Of a DNA stretch of 64,000 nt, positions 8,106 to 16,088 are shown one piece after another. Below the pieces are notes generated by a model. It ran no database searches, was not told where the DNA came from, and worked only from the letters and a program-made list of their open reading frames with translations. The position numbers and the translations under genes were made by a program. The stretch's first letter is position 1. Every line of letters starts with the position of its first letter. The stretch comes from Oscillospiraceae bacterium (GTDB lineage: Bacteria; Bacillota; Clostridia; Oscillospirales; Ruminococcaceae). The DNA lies in contig JAHZAU010000010.1 of the NCBI GenBank assembly GCA_019423755.1, positions 1 through 64,000 of the forward strand, written 5' to 3'.

Positions 8106-10319
8106 ATGGAGCGGCAGCCAAGCGTCAAGATCGAAGGCTCGGTGGAAACGGTGGTCTACGCCAACGAGGACAGCGGCTTTGTGGTGCTGGAACTGGACGT
8201 CCAGGGCCAGCTGGTGACCGTAGTGGGCGAGCTGGGCGAGGTGGCGGAAGGCGAGCGCTTGACCGTCCACGGCAGCTACACCACCCACCCCACCTACGGC
8301 ACCCAGTTTAAGGCCGTCGCCTGCGAGCACACCCTGCCGGCCACCGCTGCCGCCATCGAGCGGTATCTGGCGTCCGGCGCAGTCAAGGGCATCGGCCCGG
8401 TGCTGGCCCGCCGGATGGTGGAGGCCTTCGGGGACGAGACCCTGGCCATTATGGAAAAGGAGCCGGAGCGCCTCATGGAGGTGCGGGGCATCTCCCCGGC
8501 CAAGTACCAGAAGATCCGGGAGGAGTTTGCCCGGCTGTTCGGCATCCGGGTGACCATGCTGTTTTTGGGGCAGTTTGGGGTGGATTCCTCCACCTCCATC
8601 GCCGCCTGGAAGCGCTGGGGCTCCCGCACCCAGGAGGTGGTCCGCCAGGACCCGTATGTCCTGTGCGACGAGGAGATGGGGCTGGAATTTGACCGCTGCG
8701 ACCAGATCGCCCGGCAGCTGGAACTGCCGCCGGACAGCAGCTGCCGCATCCGGGCGGGGCTGCGCTTTGTGCTGCGCCACAACCTGCAGAACGGCCACAC
8801 CTGCCTGCCCTGCGACAAGATGATCCCCGCCACTGCCGGCCTGCTGGAACAGAGCGAGACCATGGTGGAGGCGGAGCTGCGGCAGATGCTCCGGGACCAG
8901 GAGGCCCGTCTGCTGCGGGTGGAGGGCCGGGACTACTGCTACCTGCCGGAGTACCTGCAGGCGGAGCGGGACATCGCCGCCAAGGTGGAGATCCTGCTGC
9001 GCTGCCCGCCGGAGGAGCAGAGAAACTGGGAACGGGAGATCGCCTTGCTGGAACGGGAAAGCGGTATCCGCTACGCCAGCCTGCAGAAAGAAGCCATCCG
9101 CCAGGCTATGGAAAACCGCCTCTTCGTGCTGACCGGCGGCCCCGGCACCGGCAAGACCACCGCCATCAACGCCATTTTGGAGCTGTACCGCCGCATGGAA
9201 AAGAAGGTGGCCCTCTGCGCCCCCACCGGCCGCGCCGCCAAGCGGATGAGCGAGGTCACCGGCTATGAGGCCAAGACCATCCACCGCCTGTTGGAGGTGG
9301 AGTTCGGGCAGGGCAGCGGCCTGCGCTTTAAGCGCAACGAGCGCAACCCTCTGCCCTTTGACGTGGTCATCGTGGACGAGGTGTCCATGGTGGACGTGCC
9401 CTTGATGCAGGCGCTGCTGGCGGCCATCCGCATGAGCTGCCGGCTGATCTTGGTGGGGGACAGCGACCAGCTGCCCTCGGTGGGGCCGGGCAACGTGCTC
9501 AAGGACCTGATCGAATGCGGCAAGGTGGCCACCGTGCGGCTGACCGAGATCTTCCGCCAGGCCCAGGAAAGCCTCATCGTCACCAACGCCCACGCCATCG
9601 TCGGTGGGCAGATGCCGGACCTTTCCCGCCGGGACCGGGACTGCTTCTTCCTGCGCCGCGCCAGCTACGAGCAGATGAAGGGGACGGTGGTGGACCTGGT
9701 GCAAAGCCGCCTACCCCGCAGCTATGGCTATTCCCCCTGGCAGGATATCCAGGTCATCGCCCCTACCCGGGTGGGCCCGGTGGGCACCAACAGCCTCAAC
9801 CAGGAGCTGCAGCGGGTGCTCAACCCCCCGTCCCGGGAAAAGGACGAGCTGGAATACCACGGGCGGCTGCTGCGCACCGGGGACAAGGTCATGCAGGTAA
9901 AGAACAACTACGACATCCTTTGGACCCGGGAGGACGGGGAGGAGGGCGTCGGGGTGTACAACGGGGACATCGGGGTTATCACCATGATCGACCACCCGTC
10001 CAAGACCATCCAGATCCGCTACGACGACCGCACCGCCAACTATCTCTTCGAGATGGCCGACCAGATCGAGCTGGCCTACGCCATTACGGTGCACAAAAGC
10101 CAGGGCAGCGAATTCGAGGCGGTGATCCTGCCGCTGATGCACCACAAAAGCAAGATGCACTACCGCAACCTGCTGTATACGGCGGTGACCCGGGCCCGCA
10201 GCACCCTGATTTTGCTGGGGGTGGAGGCTACCGTGGCGCAGATGGTGGAAAACGACCGCCGCACCGTCCGCTACACAAACCTGCGGGAACTGCTGCAAGG
10301 GGAGGGGGAGGAGCTGTGA
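8106..10319 (+). CDS. recD2: RecD2-type 5'-3' DNA helicase
   Basis: A 737-residue superfamily 1 helicase of the stand-alone RecD2 type, acting in DNA repair and recombination. The N-terminal OB-like part (GSVETVVYANEDSGFVVLEL) and helix-hairpin-helix segments (AVKGIGPVLARRMVEAFG, about 95-115) precede the motor. Motor motifs are Walker A GGPGTGKTT (about 343), DEVSMVD (about 423), GDSDQLPSVGPGNVL (about 451), the SH3-like insertion around 600, then ITVHKSQGSEF (about 660) and AVTRAR. The ATG follows GGGAGGTGAC; an earlier in-frame ATG lacks this site. No RecB or RecC genes are nearby, as expected for RecD2. Its stop overlaps the comF start. Confidence 0.95.
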   Translation: MERQPSVKIEGSVETVVYANEDSGFVVLELDVQGQLVTVVGELGEVAEGERLTVHGSYTTHPTYGTQFKAVACEHTLPATAAAIERYLASGAVKGIGPVLARRMVEAFGDETLAIMEKEPERLMEVRGISPAKYQKIREEFARLFGIRVTMLFLGQFGVDSSTSIAAWKRWGSRTQEVVRQDPYVLCDEEMGLEFDRCDQIARQLELPPDSSCRIRAGLRFVLRHNLQNGHTCLPCDKMIPATAGLLEQSETMVEAELRQMLRDQEARLLRVEGRDYCYLPEYLQAERDIAAKVEILLRCPPEEQRNWEREIALLERESGIRYASLQKEAIRQAMENRLFVLTGGPGTGKTTAINAILELYRRMEKKVALCAPTGRAAKRMSEVTGYEAKTIHRLLEVEFGQGSGLRFKRNERNPLPFDVVIVDEVSMVDVPLMQALLAAIRMSCRLILVGDSDQLPSVGPGNVLKDLIECGKVATVRLTEIFRQAQESLIVTNAHAIVGGQMPDLSRRDRDCFFLRRASYEQMKGTVVDLVQSRLPRSYGYSPWQDIQVIAPTRVGPVGTNSLNQELQRVLNPPSREKDELEYHGRLLRTGDKVMQVKNNYDILWTREDGEEGVGVYNGDIGVITMIDHPSKTIQIRYDDRTANYLFEMADQIELAYAITVHKSQGSEFEAVILPLMHHKSKMHYRNLLYTAVTRARSTLILLGVEATVAQMVENDRRTVRYTNLRELLQGEGEEL

Positions 10320-11059
10320 GCGAAACACTTTCCTTTGGAAAATGGCTGCTCTTTTGGCTCTTTCCCCGCAAATGCCCCGTCTGCCGCCGGGTCATCCCGC
10401 CCCAGGAGAGGATCTGCCCCTCCTGCCGGGAGGCCCTGCCCCAAAACCGGCGCCCCGCCCCGGCGCTGCGGCACCTGTCCGGCATCTGGGCGCCGTATGT
10501 TTACCGGGCCGGGGTGCAGAAGATCATCTCGGCCTTTAAGTTCCGGGGCCGCCGGGAGCTGGCGCCGCTGCTGGCCCAGATGATGGCCGAAAGCCTGCCC
10601 GAGCAGCTGCGGCCGGAGCTTGTCATCGGGGTGCCCATGCACCCGAAGCGCCGCCGCCAAAGGGGCTACAACCAGGCGGACCTGCTGGCCTGGGAATTGG
10701 GTAAGTTACTGGGGGTGCCGGTGAGCACCTCTGCGCTGGTCAAGTGCCGCAGCAACCGCCTGCAGCACAACCTGAGTGCCGCCCAGCGGAGGGAAAACGT
10801 CAAGGACGTCTACCAGGTGAAGGACCCTGCGCAGGTAGCCGGGAAGGCGGTGCTGCTGGTGGATGACGTGTTTACCACCGGCTCCACCTTGGAGGAGTGC
10901 GCCCGGGTACTGGCCGAGGCGGGCGCCGGTCTGGTATGGGGTGTGGTCTTCGCCCGGGCCGAGGAGGTAAAAAAGATTGCCCCCGACGCCAGAAAACCGC
11001 AGGAAAATGCCCTTTCTCCGGCGGGCACGCTTGCCAAACAGCCGCCGGATACCGTATAA
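10316..11059 (+). CDS. comF: ComF family phosphoribosyltransferase-like protein
   Basis: A 247-residue protein of the ComF/GntX family, linked to DNA uptake and primosome function in other bacteria. An N-terminal four-cysteine zinc ribbon (CPVCRR ... CPSC, about 18-40) precedes a PRTase-like fold with the PRPP loop LLVDDVFTTGST (about 180-191). Both are intact. The GTG start overlaps the recD2 stop as GTGA, with GGGGGAGGAG upstream, implying translational coupling. The C-terminal 25 residues look like an extra tail after the PRTase fold and contain the next promoter. Confidence 0.88.
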   Translation: MSETLSFGKWLLFWLFPRKCPVCRRVIPPQERICPSCREALPQNRRPAPALRHLSGIWAPYVYRAGVQKIISAFKFRGRRELAPLLAQMMAESLPEQLRPELVIGVPMHPKRRRQRGYNQADLLAWELGKLLGVPVSTSALVKCRSNRLQHNLSAAQRRENVKDVYQVKDPAQVAGKAVLLVDDVFTTGSTLEECARVLAEAGAGLVWGVVFARAEEVKKIAPDARKPQENALSPAGTLAKQPPDTV

Positions 11060-11060
11060 T
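11031..11060 (+). promoter_or_regulatory. Promoter of the mreB operon
   Basis: TTGCCA (11031-11036), 18 bp, TATAAT (11055-11060), inside the 3' end of comF and 80 bp before mreB. Confidence 0.6.
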
Positions 11061-11139
11061 AAAAGATACCAGTGTAAGAAAGAAAAGCGGGCAGCTGCCT
11101 GTTTTATTTAGGATAGAGAATCGAAAGAATCAAGATGGG

Positions 11140-12162
11140 ATGGTGTTTTGCATGGATGTTGGAATCGATTTGGGTACCTCATCGGTGATCGTATATGTAA
11201 GCGGGGAGGGGATCGTCCTCCAGGAGCCTTCGGTGGTAGCGGTGAACCATAAGACCGACACTATCATCGGCGTCGGCGAGGAGGCCGCCCGGATGATCGG
11301 CAAAACGCCGGACTACATCGAGGCCATCCGCCCTCTTTCCCAGGGCGTGGTCTGCGACTATAAGATCACCGAGGCGATGATCAAGCACTTTATCCACAAG
11401 ATCTGCAAGGACAACCCGGTCAAGCCCCGCATTGCCCTCTGCGTGCCCTCCGGCATCACCAACGTGGAGTCCAACGCCGTCATCGACGTGGCGGTCTCCG
11501 CCGGGGCCCGCAAGGTTTACCTGATCGAAGAGCCGGTAGCAGCTGCCATCGGCGCCGGGGTGGATATCTCCCGCCCCAACGGCATCCTGGTGGTGGACAT
11601 CGGCGGCGGCACCACCGATATCGCCGTCCTCTCCCTCAACGGCATCGTCAACAAGACCTCCATCAAGGTGGCAGGCGATACCATCAACGACGCCATCGCC
11701 AAATACGTCCGGGTGGAGCACGGGGTGCTCATCGGCGAGCGCATGGCCGACCAGATCAAGCGCAGCATCGCCAGCGTCTGCTTCGAGCCGGAGGAGGATG
11801 TTTCCACCATCGCCAAAGGCCGCAGCCTGTCCACCGGTCTGCCCTGCGCCATCGAACTGAAACGAAGCATGCTTTACGACTGTGTCCTGCGGGAGGCCGA
11901 GCAGATCGTCACCGCCGTCAAAGAGGTGGTGGAGAAGACCCCGCCGGAGCTGGTGGGCGATATCTTCACCAACGGCATGTTCATGACCGGCGGCGGCGCC
12001 CTGCTGCACGGCATGGACCGCCTGCTGGCCCAGCGCACCAAGATCCAGACCCACGTGGCGGAAAACGCCGTGGAGTGCGTGGCCATCGGTACCGGCGAGT
12101 CCTTCGGCTGGCTGGACAAGCTGGTGGACGGCTTCATTACCCCTTCCATGAGAAAATTCTAA
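11140..12162 (+). CDS. Rod-shape protein MreB/Mbl (bacterial actin)
   Basis: A 340-residue actin-fold ATPase that forms membrane-bound filaments directing lateral cell-wall synthesis. It shows the phosphate-1 motif DVGIDLGTSSVIVYV at the N terminus, EEPVAAAIGAG, the phosphate-2 motif VDIGGGTTDIAVLS and the adenosine motif MTGGGALL. An ATG at 11140 gives an N terminus (MVFCMDVGI) that lines up with Mbl-type starts; GTG 11143 and ATG 11152 are alternatives. No mreC or mreD follow, which is common for mbl-type paralogues, so mreB versus mbl cannot be settled here. Confidence 0.93.
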   Translation: MVFCMDVGIDLGTSSVIVYVSGEGIVLQEPSVVAVNHKTDTIIGVGEEAARMIGKTPDYIEAIRPLSQGVVCDYKITEAMIKHFIHKICKDNPVKPRIALCVPSGITNVESNAVIDVAVSAGARKVYLIEEPVAAAIGAGVDISRPNGILVVDIGGGTTDIAVLSLNGIVNKTSIKVAGDTINDAIAKYVRVEHGVLIGERMADQIKRSIASVCFEPEEDVSTIAKGRSLSTGLPCAIELKRSMLYDCVLREAEQIVTAVKEVVEKTPPELVGDIFTNGMFMTGGGALLHGMDRLLAQRTKIQTHVAENAVECVAIGTGESFGWLDKLVDGFITPSMRKF

Positions 12163-12182
12163 CGGCGAGAGGAGAACGCCCT

Positions 12183-12920
12183 TTGGAACTGCCCTTTGAC
12201 CATTCGTTTGAAGAACTGAGCCCCACCCTGTCGGTCTGCGTCACCCCGGAGCATAAGTTCGGTACCGACGCCTTCTTGCTGTCCCATTATGCCGGCATCC
12301 GCCGCAAGGACCGCGCGGTGGACCTGGGTACCGGCTGCGGCATCGTGGCGCTGCTTTGGTTCCGGCAGCCGGCCCTGGCCCCGCGAGAAGCCTGGTGCGT
12401 GGACATCCAGCCCCAGGCCATCCGCCAGCTGGAGGAAACGGTCCGCCGCTATGAGCTGGAAGGCCGGGTGCATCCGGTCTGTGCCGATTTAAAGGAGCTT
12501 AAAGGGAAGGTGCCCTTCGGCTGCTTTGACGTGGTCACCTGCAACCCGCCCTATAAGGCCGAAAACAGCGGTATCCGCAACCAGCAGGACAGCCACACCA
12601 TCGCCCGCCACGAGGTGGCCTGCAACATCCAGGACATCTGCTACACGGCGGCCCGCCTGCTGCAGACCGGCGGACGCTTCTGCCTCTGCCAGCGCCCCGA
12701 GCGCCTGACCGACACCCTGGCTGCCATGCAGCAGGCCCACCTGGAACCCAAGCGGCTGCGCTTCGTGCAGAAGCTGGGCAACACCGCTCCCTGGCTCTTT
12801 TTGGTGGAGGCCCGCAAGGACGGCCGCCCCGGCGGGCTTAAAGTGGAGGCCCCGCTGCTCATCCAGGACGGCAGCGGCGAGTTTTCCCAGGAATTGCAGC
12901 AGATCTACCGTGGTAAGTAA
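12183..12920 (+). CDS. tRNA1(Val) A37 N6-methyltransferase-like protein
   Basis: A 245-residue SAM-dependent methyltransferase of the TrmN6/YfiC family, expected to methylate an adenine N6 in tRNA or another nucleic acid. The SAM motif is VDLGTGCGIVALL (about 44-56), and the N6-adenine signature NPPY lies in TCNPPYKAENSG (about 120-130). It starts at TTG, 6 bases after GAGAGGAGAA, because no suitable ATG exists in frame after the mreB stop. The pair with rsmI directly downstream (12-bp gap) is common in Firmicutes. Confidence 0.85.
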   Translation: MELPFDHSFEELSPTLSVCVTPEHKFGTDAFLLSHYAGIRRKDRAVDLGTGCGIVALLWFRQPALAPREAWCVDIQPQAIRQLEETVRRYELEGRVHPVCADLKELKGKVPFGCFDVVTCNPPYKAENSGIRNQQDSHTIARHEVACNIQDICYTAARLLQTGGRFCLCQRPERLTDTLAAMQQAHLEPKRLRFVQKLGNTAPWLFLVEARKDGRPGGLKVEAPLLIQDGSGEFSQELQQIYRGK

Positions 12921-12932
12921 AGGAGGCGCCGC

Positions 12933-13766
12933 ATGGCAGGCACATTGTACGTAGTGGGGACCCCCATCGGGAACCTGGAAGATTGGAGCGTCCGCGCGGT
13001 GCGGACCTTGCAGCAGGTGGATTTCATCGCGGCGGAGGACACCCGCGTTACCTTAAAGCTGCTCAACCATTTTGAGATCAAAAAGCCCATGGTCAGCTAC
13101 CATGAGCACAACGCCCGCCAAAAGGGCCCGGAGATCGTCCGGCAACTGCTGGACGGCCAGAACGGCGCCATCGTCACCGACGCCGGTATGCCCTGCATCT
13201 CCGACCCGGGGGAGGACCTGGTGCGCCTTTGCGCCGAAGCCGGCGTGCCGGTGCAGGTGATCCCCGGTCCCACGGCGGCTATGTCCGCTCTGGCGCTTTC
13301 CGGCCTTTCTACCGGCAAGTTTGCCTTTGAGGGCTTTTTACCGGCGCAGCACAAGGAACGCCTGGCTGCCCTGGAGGAGGTCCGCCGGGAGCGCCGCACC
13401 CTCATCTTCTACGAGGCGCCCCACAAGCTTTCCGCCTGCCTGGAGGATATGGCCCAGGTGCTGGGAGAGCGGAAGGTTTCCCTCTGCCGGGAGCTGACCA
13501 AGATCCACGAGGAGGTGCGCCGCACCACCCTGCCCGAGGCCGCTGCCTACTACCGGGAGAACGCCCCCCGCGGGGAGTTCGTGCTGGTGGTGGAGGGCTG
13601 CCCGGAGGAGGAAGCCCAGCCCGAGGCCATCTCCTTTGCCGAGGCGGTGGAGCTGGTGCGCCGGCTGGCTGCAGGCGGAGCGGCCCTGTCCCAGGCGGCG
13701 AAAGATGTGGCCCGCCAGACAGGATACAAGAAAAACGACCTGTACAAAAGCGCCCTGGAGGACTAG
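12933..13766 (+). CDS. rsmI: 16S rRNA C1402 2'-O-methyltransferase
   Basis: A 277-residue enzyme methylating the ribose of 16S rRNA C1402. It has the tetrapyrrole-methylase fold signature: LYVVGTPIGNLEDWSVRAVRTL at the N terminus, AAEDTR, VTDAGMPCISDPG, VIPGPTA and the FYEAPHKL segment. The length is typical and the C-terminal extension carries the usual KDVARQTGYKKNDLY. The ATG follows AAAGGAGG by 8 bases. Last gene of the mreB transcript, ending at a palindromic terminator. Confidence 0.96.
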   Translation: MAGTLYVVGTPIGNLEDWSVRAVRTLQQVDFIAAEDTRVTLKLLNHFEIKKPMVSYHEHNARQKGPEIVRQLLDGQNGAIVTDAGMPCISDPGEDLVRLCAEAGVPVQVIPGPTAAMSALALSGLSTGKFAFEGFLPAQHKERLAALEEVRRERRTLIFYEAPHKLSACLEDMAQVLGERKVSLCRELTKIHEEVRRTTLPEAAAYYRENAPRGEFVLVVEGCPEEEAQPEAISFAEAVELVRRLAAGGAALSQAAKDVARQTGYKKNDLYKSALED

Positions 13767-13813
13767 TCCCTCCCGGTTTTGCGCACAAGATTTTTATCTC
13801 ATAAAAAAGAAGC

Positions 13814-13850
13814 AGCCCGCGTCGGTACACGCTCCGATGCGGGCTTTTTT
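13814..13850. terminator. rsmI terminator, member of a dispersed palindrome family
   Basis: Stem GCCCGCGTCGG/CCGATGCGGGC followed by TTTTTT. The same core (GCCCGCGTCGGTACA and complement) recurs at about 148-174, 2782-2808 and 15643-15678. Confidence 0.8.
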
Positions 13851-13870
13851 GCATGATTGTCCCCGCTGCC

Positions 13871-13882
13871 GCATAGGATGGA
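13871..13882 (+). promoter_or_regulatory. Shared 12-mer upstream of yabP
   Basis: GCATAGGATGGA, identical to 7589-7600, 32 bp before the yabP ATG. yabP is SigE-dependent in Bacillus subtilis, which supports reading this as a sporulation -10 region. Confidence 0.4.
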
Positions 13883-13914
13883 GCAGATCCCATTCGGCAA
13901 AGGAGGAAACGTGT

Positions 13915-14208
13915 ATGAACAATTCCATGGAAGACAAAAAACAGCTGCTCAAGGCGCCGCACAGCGTGGTCATGGAGGAGCGCCGCAACCTGACCGTCAC
14001 CGGGGTGGAGGACGTGGACAGCTTCGACGAGCAGACCATCCTGGCGTTCACCACCCAGGGGGAGCTGACCATCCGCGGCACCGGGCTGCACATCAACAGC
14101 ATCGACCTGCGGGCCGGGGAGCTGCAGGTGGAAGGGGAGATCCAGTCGCTGCAGTACCAGCCGGGCGCGCCCAGCCGCGGCGGACTGCTGTCCCGGCTGT
14201 TCCGCTAG
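13915..14208 (+). CDS. yabP: Sporulation protein YabP
   Basis: A 97-residue YabP/YqfC-family protein needed for spore coat or cortex formation in endospore formers. It shows the family pattern HSVVMEERRNLTVTGVEDVDSFDEQTI, then LTIRGTGLHINSIDLRAGELQVEGEI. The ATG follows AAAGGAGG by 7 bases. The order yabP-yabQ-divIC-yabR is the one found in Bacillus and Clostridia, which makes this call firm. Likely switched on by a sporulation sigma factor. Confidence 0.95.
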   Translation: MNNSMEDKKQLLKAPHSVVMEERRNLTVTGVEDVDSFDEQTILAFTTQGELTIRGTGLHINSIDLRAGELQVEGEIQSLQYQPGAPSRGGLLSRLFR

Positions 14209-14217
14209 GGGGACGGC

Positions 14218-14628
14218 ATGGAACAGATCACCCTGGCGGGGCAGGCAGGGCTTTGGCTGCTGGCGGTGGAGCTGGGCGGCAAGCTGGCGGCCGGGTACAG
14301 TTTGGGCAACGGCGTGCGGTGGCTGCTGCTGGGCCGGCGGCTGCAAAACACCTTCGACCTGGGGTATTGGCTTTTTTGCGCCGGGGCGGTGTGGCTGTTT
14401 TTGCTGCGGGAAAACCAGGGCCAGCCGCGCTTCTACGCACTGGCGGGACTTTGCGCCGGGTGGGCGCTGTGGCGGGGGTTTTTGGCGCTGGGGCCGGTAA
14501 AAAAAGTTGCCCGAAGGGGACGATATGCCTTGCAACGGGGCCGGAAGGTGTTGTATAATTTATTAAGACGAGACCGCTGCCTCGCCGCCAAATCCCGCGA
14601 AGGAGGTCCTGCCAATGAGCGTGCATAA
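14218..14628 (+). CDS. yabQ: Spore cortex biosynthesis membrane protein YabQ
   Basis: A 136-residue membrane protein of the YabQ family, located in the forespore outer membrane and needed for cortex synthesis in Bacillus. Hydrophobic segments lie at about 8-30, 48-65 and 72-90, followed by a basic tail (KKVARRGRYALQRGRK). It begins 9 bp after yabP and its 3' end overlaps divIC by 14 bp in another frame. The call rests on topology, size and gene order. Confidence 0.88.
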   Translation: MEQITLAGQAGLWLLAVELGGKLAAGYSLGNGVRWLLLGRRLQNTFDLGYWLFCAGAVWLFLLRENQGQPRFYALAGLCAGWALWRGFLALGPVKKVARRGRYALQRGRKVLYNLLRRDRCLAAKSREGGPANERA

Positions 14629-14911
14629 GAAGAAAAAAGGCTCTCGCCTGGGGCTTGTGGCGCTGGGCGCGTTTGCGCTGGTGTGCTCGGTGAAGATCAT
14701 CGGCCTGCAGATGGAGATCTCCCAGAAGGAATACCAGCTCCAGGACCTGCAGGAGCAGATCGAAGAGCAGGAAAAGCGCAACGACGACATCAGCAGCCGC
14801 ATCAGCAGCAATGCGGAGGATTCCGATACCAACGCGGCCCGGGTGGCCTTTGACCAGTACGGTTACGGTTACCCTGACGAGCATGTGTATAAAGACAATT
14901 CAGTCAGCTAA
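14615..14911 (+). CDS. divIC: Septum formation initiator DivIC/FtsB family
   Basis: A 98-residue bitopic division protein. A basic N terminus (KKKKGSR), one membrane helix (about 14-30) and a coiled coil (about 32-65, EISQKEYQLQDLQEQIEEQEKRND) give the DivIC/FtsB architecture; a short tail contains YGYPDEHVYKD. It partners FtsL and DivIB in the divisome. The start follows GAAGGAGG and lies inside yabQ, so translation is probably coupled. Confidence 0.9.
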   Translation: MSVHKKKKGSRLGLVALGAFALVCSVKIIGLQMEISQKEYQLQDLQEQIEEQEKRNDDISSRISSNAEDSDTNAARVAFDQYGYGYPDEHVYKDNSVS

Positions 14912-14943
14912 ACAACCATTTTCAAGGAGGACGTAGGAACAGT

Positions 14944-15477
14944 ATGCAGTTAGCAATCGGAGACGTGCTGGAAGGCAAAGTGACCGGAATCACCAAGTTT
15001 GGCGCCTTTATCGAGCTTGGCGAAGGCAAGACCGGAATGGTCCACATTTCGGAGATCTCCACCTCGTACGTGGAGGACATCGCCCAGTTTCTGGAGATGG
15101 GCCAGACGGTGAAGGTGAAGGTCATTAACATTACCGAGGAAGGCAAGATCAGCCTTTCCATGAAGAAGGCCGCACCGGCCCCGGAGCGGGAACCCCGTGC
15201 TCCCCGGGCCAACAAAGAAGGCGGCCGCCGCGCACCCGGAGGCCCGCGCCCCGGCGGCGCTCGTTTTGCCGGAAAGCCTCCCCGCCGGGAAGCCCGTCCC
15301 TTCAACCCGCAGCAGATGAGCAGCTATGAGTGGACTCCCCGCAAAAGCGAAAGCTCCTCCTTTGAAGATATGCTCAATAAGTTCAAGCAGACCAGCGACG
15401 ACAAAATGTCCGACCTGAAGAAAAACCGCGGCGAGGTCCGCCGTGGTTCCGGCAACCGCCGCAGCCGTATGGACTAA
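14944..15477 (+). CDS. yabR: S1 RNA-binding domain protein YabR
   Basis: A 177-residue protein with one S1 domain (residues 1-75: GDVLEGKVTGITKFGAFIEL, MVHISEIS, VKVKVINI, GKISLSMK). A low-complexity Arg/Pro/Gly-rich tail follows and may add RNA contact. The family sits with divIC across Firmicutes and is thought to act on RNA or ribosomes under stress. CAAGGAGG precedes the ATG. Last gene of the cluster; terminated at 15504-15534. Confidence 0.9.
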   Translation: MQLAIGDVLEGKVTGITKFGAFIELGEGKTGMVHISEISTSYVEDIAQFLEMGQTVKVKVINITEEGKISLSMKKAAPAPEREPRAPRANKEGGRRAPGGPRPGGARFAGKPPRREARPFNPQQMSSYEWTPRKSESSSFEDMLNKFKQTSDDKMSDLKKNRGEVRRGSGNRRSRMD

Positions 15478-15503
15478 GTTGGAGCAAAGCTCCAACTATG
15501 AAA

Positions 15504-15534
15504 ATAGCGCCTTAAAAAGGCGCTATTTTTTTAT
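15504..15534 (+). terminator. yabR terminator
   Basis: Stem AATAGCGCC/GGCGCTATT with a TTTTTT run. A second hairpin (AGTTGGAGC/GCTCCAACT, about 15477-15497) directly precedes it. Confidence 0.9.
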
Positions 15535-16001
15535 GCCCTCGGCGGAGGTTCTTCTTTACAATCCCCCCGCCACGTTGTGGCCCTCCCCCCTTTCACAAGG
15601 GGGGCTTTCGTTGTCCGCAACCTTCCCCGAGAATACAAAAGCAGCCCGTATCGGATTATGTACCGACGCGGGCTGCTTCTTTTTCATTTGGGCAAAACCA
15701 TTTGCGCGAAACAGGGAGCGCAGGCCTAGTTGGCGCAAGCGCCAACTAACGAAAGAACCTTCCTGACAGAAGGTTCTTTCCTGTATATCACGGATAGTTC
15801 CTCGAGAACACAAAAAAGAATGTCCCTCCAAGGGACGTTCTCTTTCACAAAACCGAGTCGCGGGTTACTCACTCTCCCGTTTTGGGAAAAGTAGGTGCGC
15901 GATTATGCCAGCGCAGGCTCTGCGCCCGAGAACACAAGAAAGAAGCTCCCCTTCGGGGGAGCTTCTTTGGTTTCTTATTTTATTTGAAAAATAAAATAAG
16001 A
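15535..16001. repeat. Array of hairpins with a repeated leader motif, no gene
   Basis: No coding gene is visible. Successive hairpins lie at about 15640-15680 (GCAGCCCG family), 15727-15748 (TTGGCGC/GCGCCAA), 15751-15781 (GAAAGAACCTTC/GAAGGTTCTTTC), 15812-15840 (GTCCCT/AGGGAC), 15941-15972 (GAAGCTCCCC/GGGGAGCTTC) and 15970-16004. The last is a 15-bp perfect AT-rich palindrome. Three of them follow the same leader, CGAGAAYACAA, at about 15629, 15802 and 15929. A stretch at 15894-15926 matches, in reverse, the start of the tRNA-Pro repeats. Confidence 0.75.
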
Positions 16002-16031
16002 AACCCCCGGTGTGGAGAGACCGGGGGTTTT
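16002..16031 (-). terminator. Terminator of the surface-protein gene
   Basis: Stem AACCCCCGG / CCGGGGGTT with T-rich flanks, 58 bp past the stop codon at 16089. Confidence 0.85.
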
Positions 16032-16088
16032 CCTATCGGGCGGGTGCCCGTAAAAAATCAATTAGGAAAAGTGTCTAGTTAGACTAGA

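Noticed and set aside
15535..16001. CRISPR or tRNA cluster in the hairpin-rich gap
   Set aside because: The units differ in stem sequence and spacing, and no cloverleaf can be formed.
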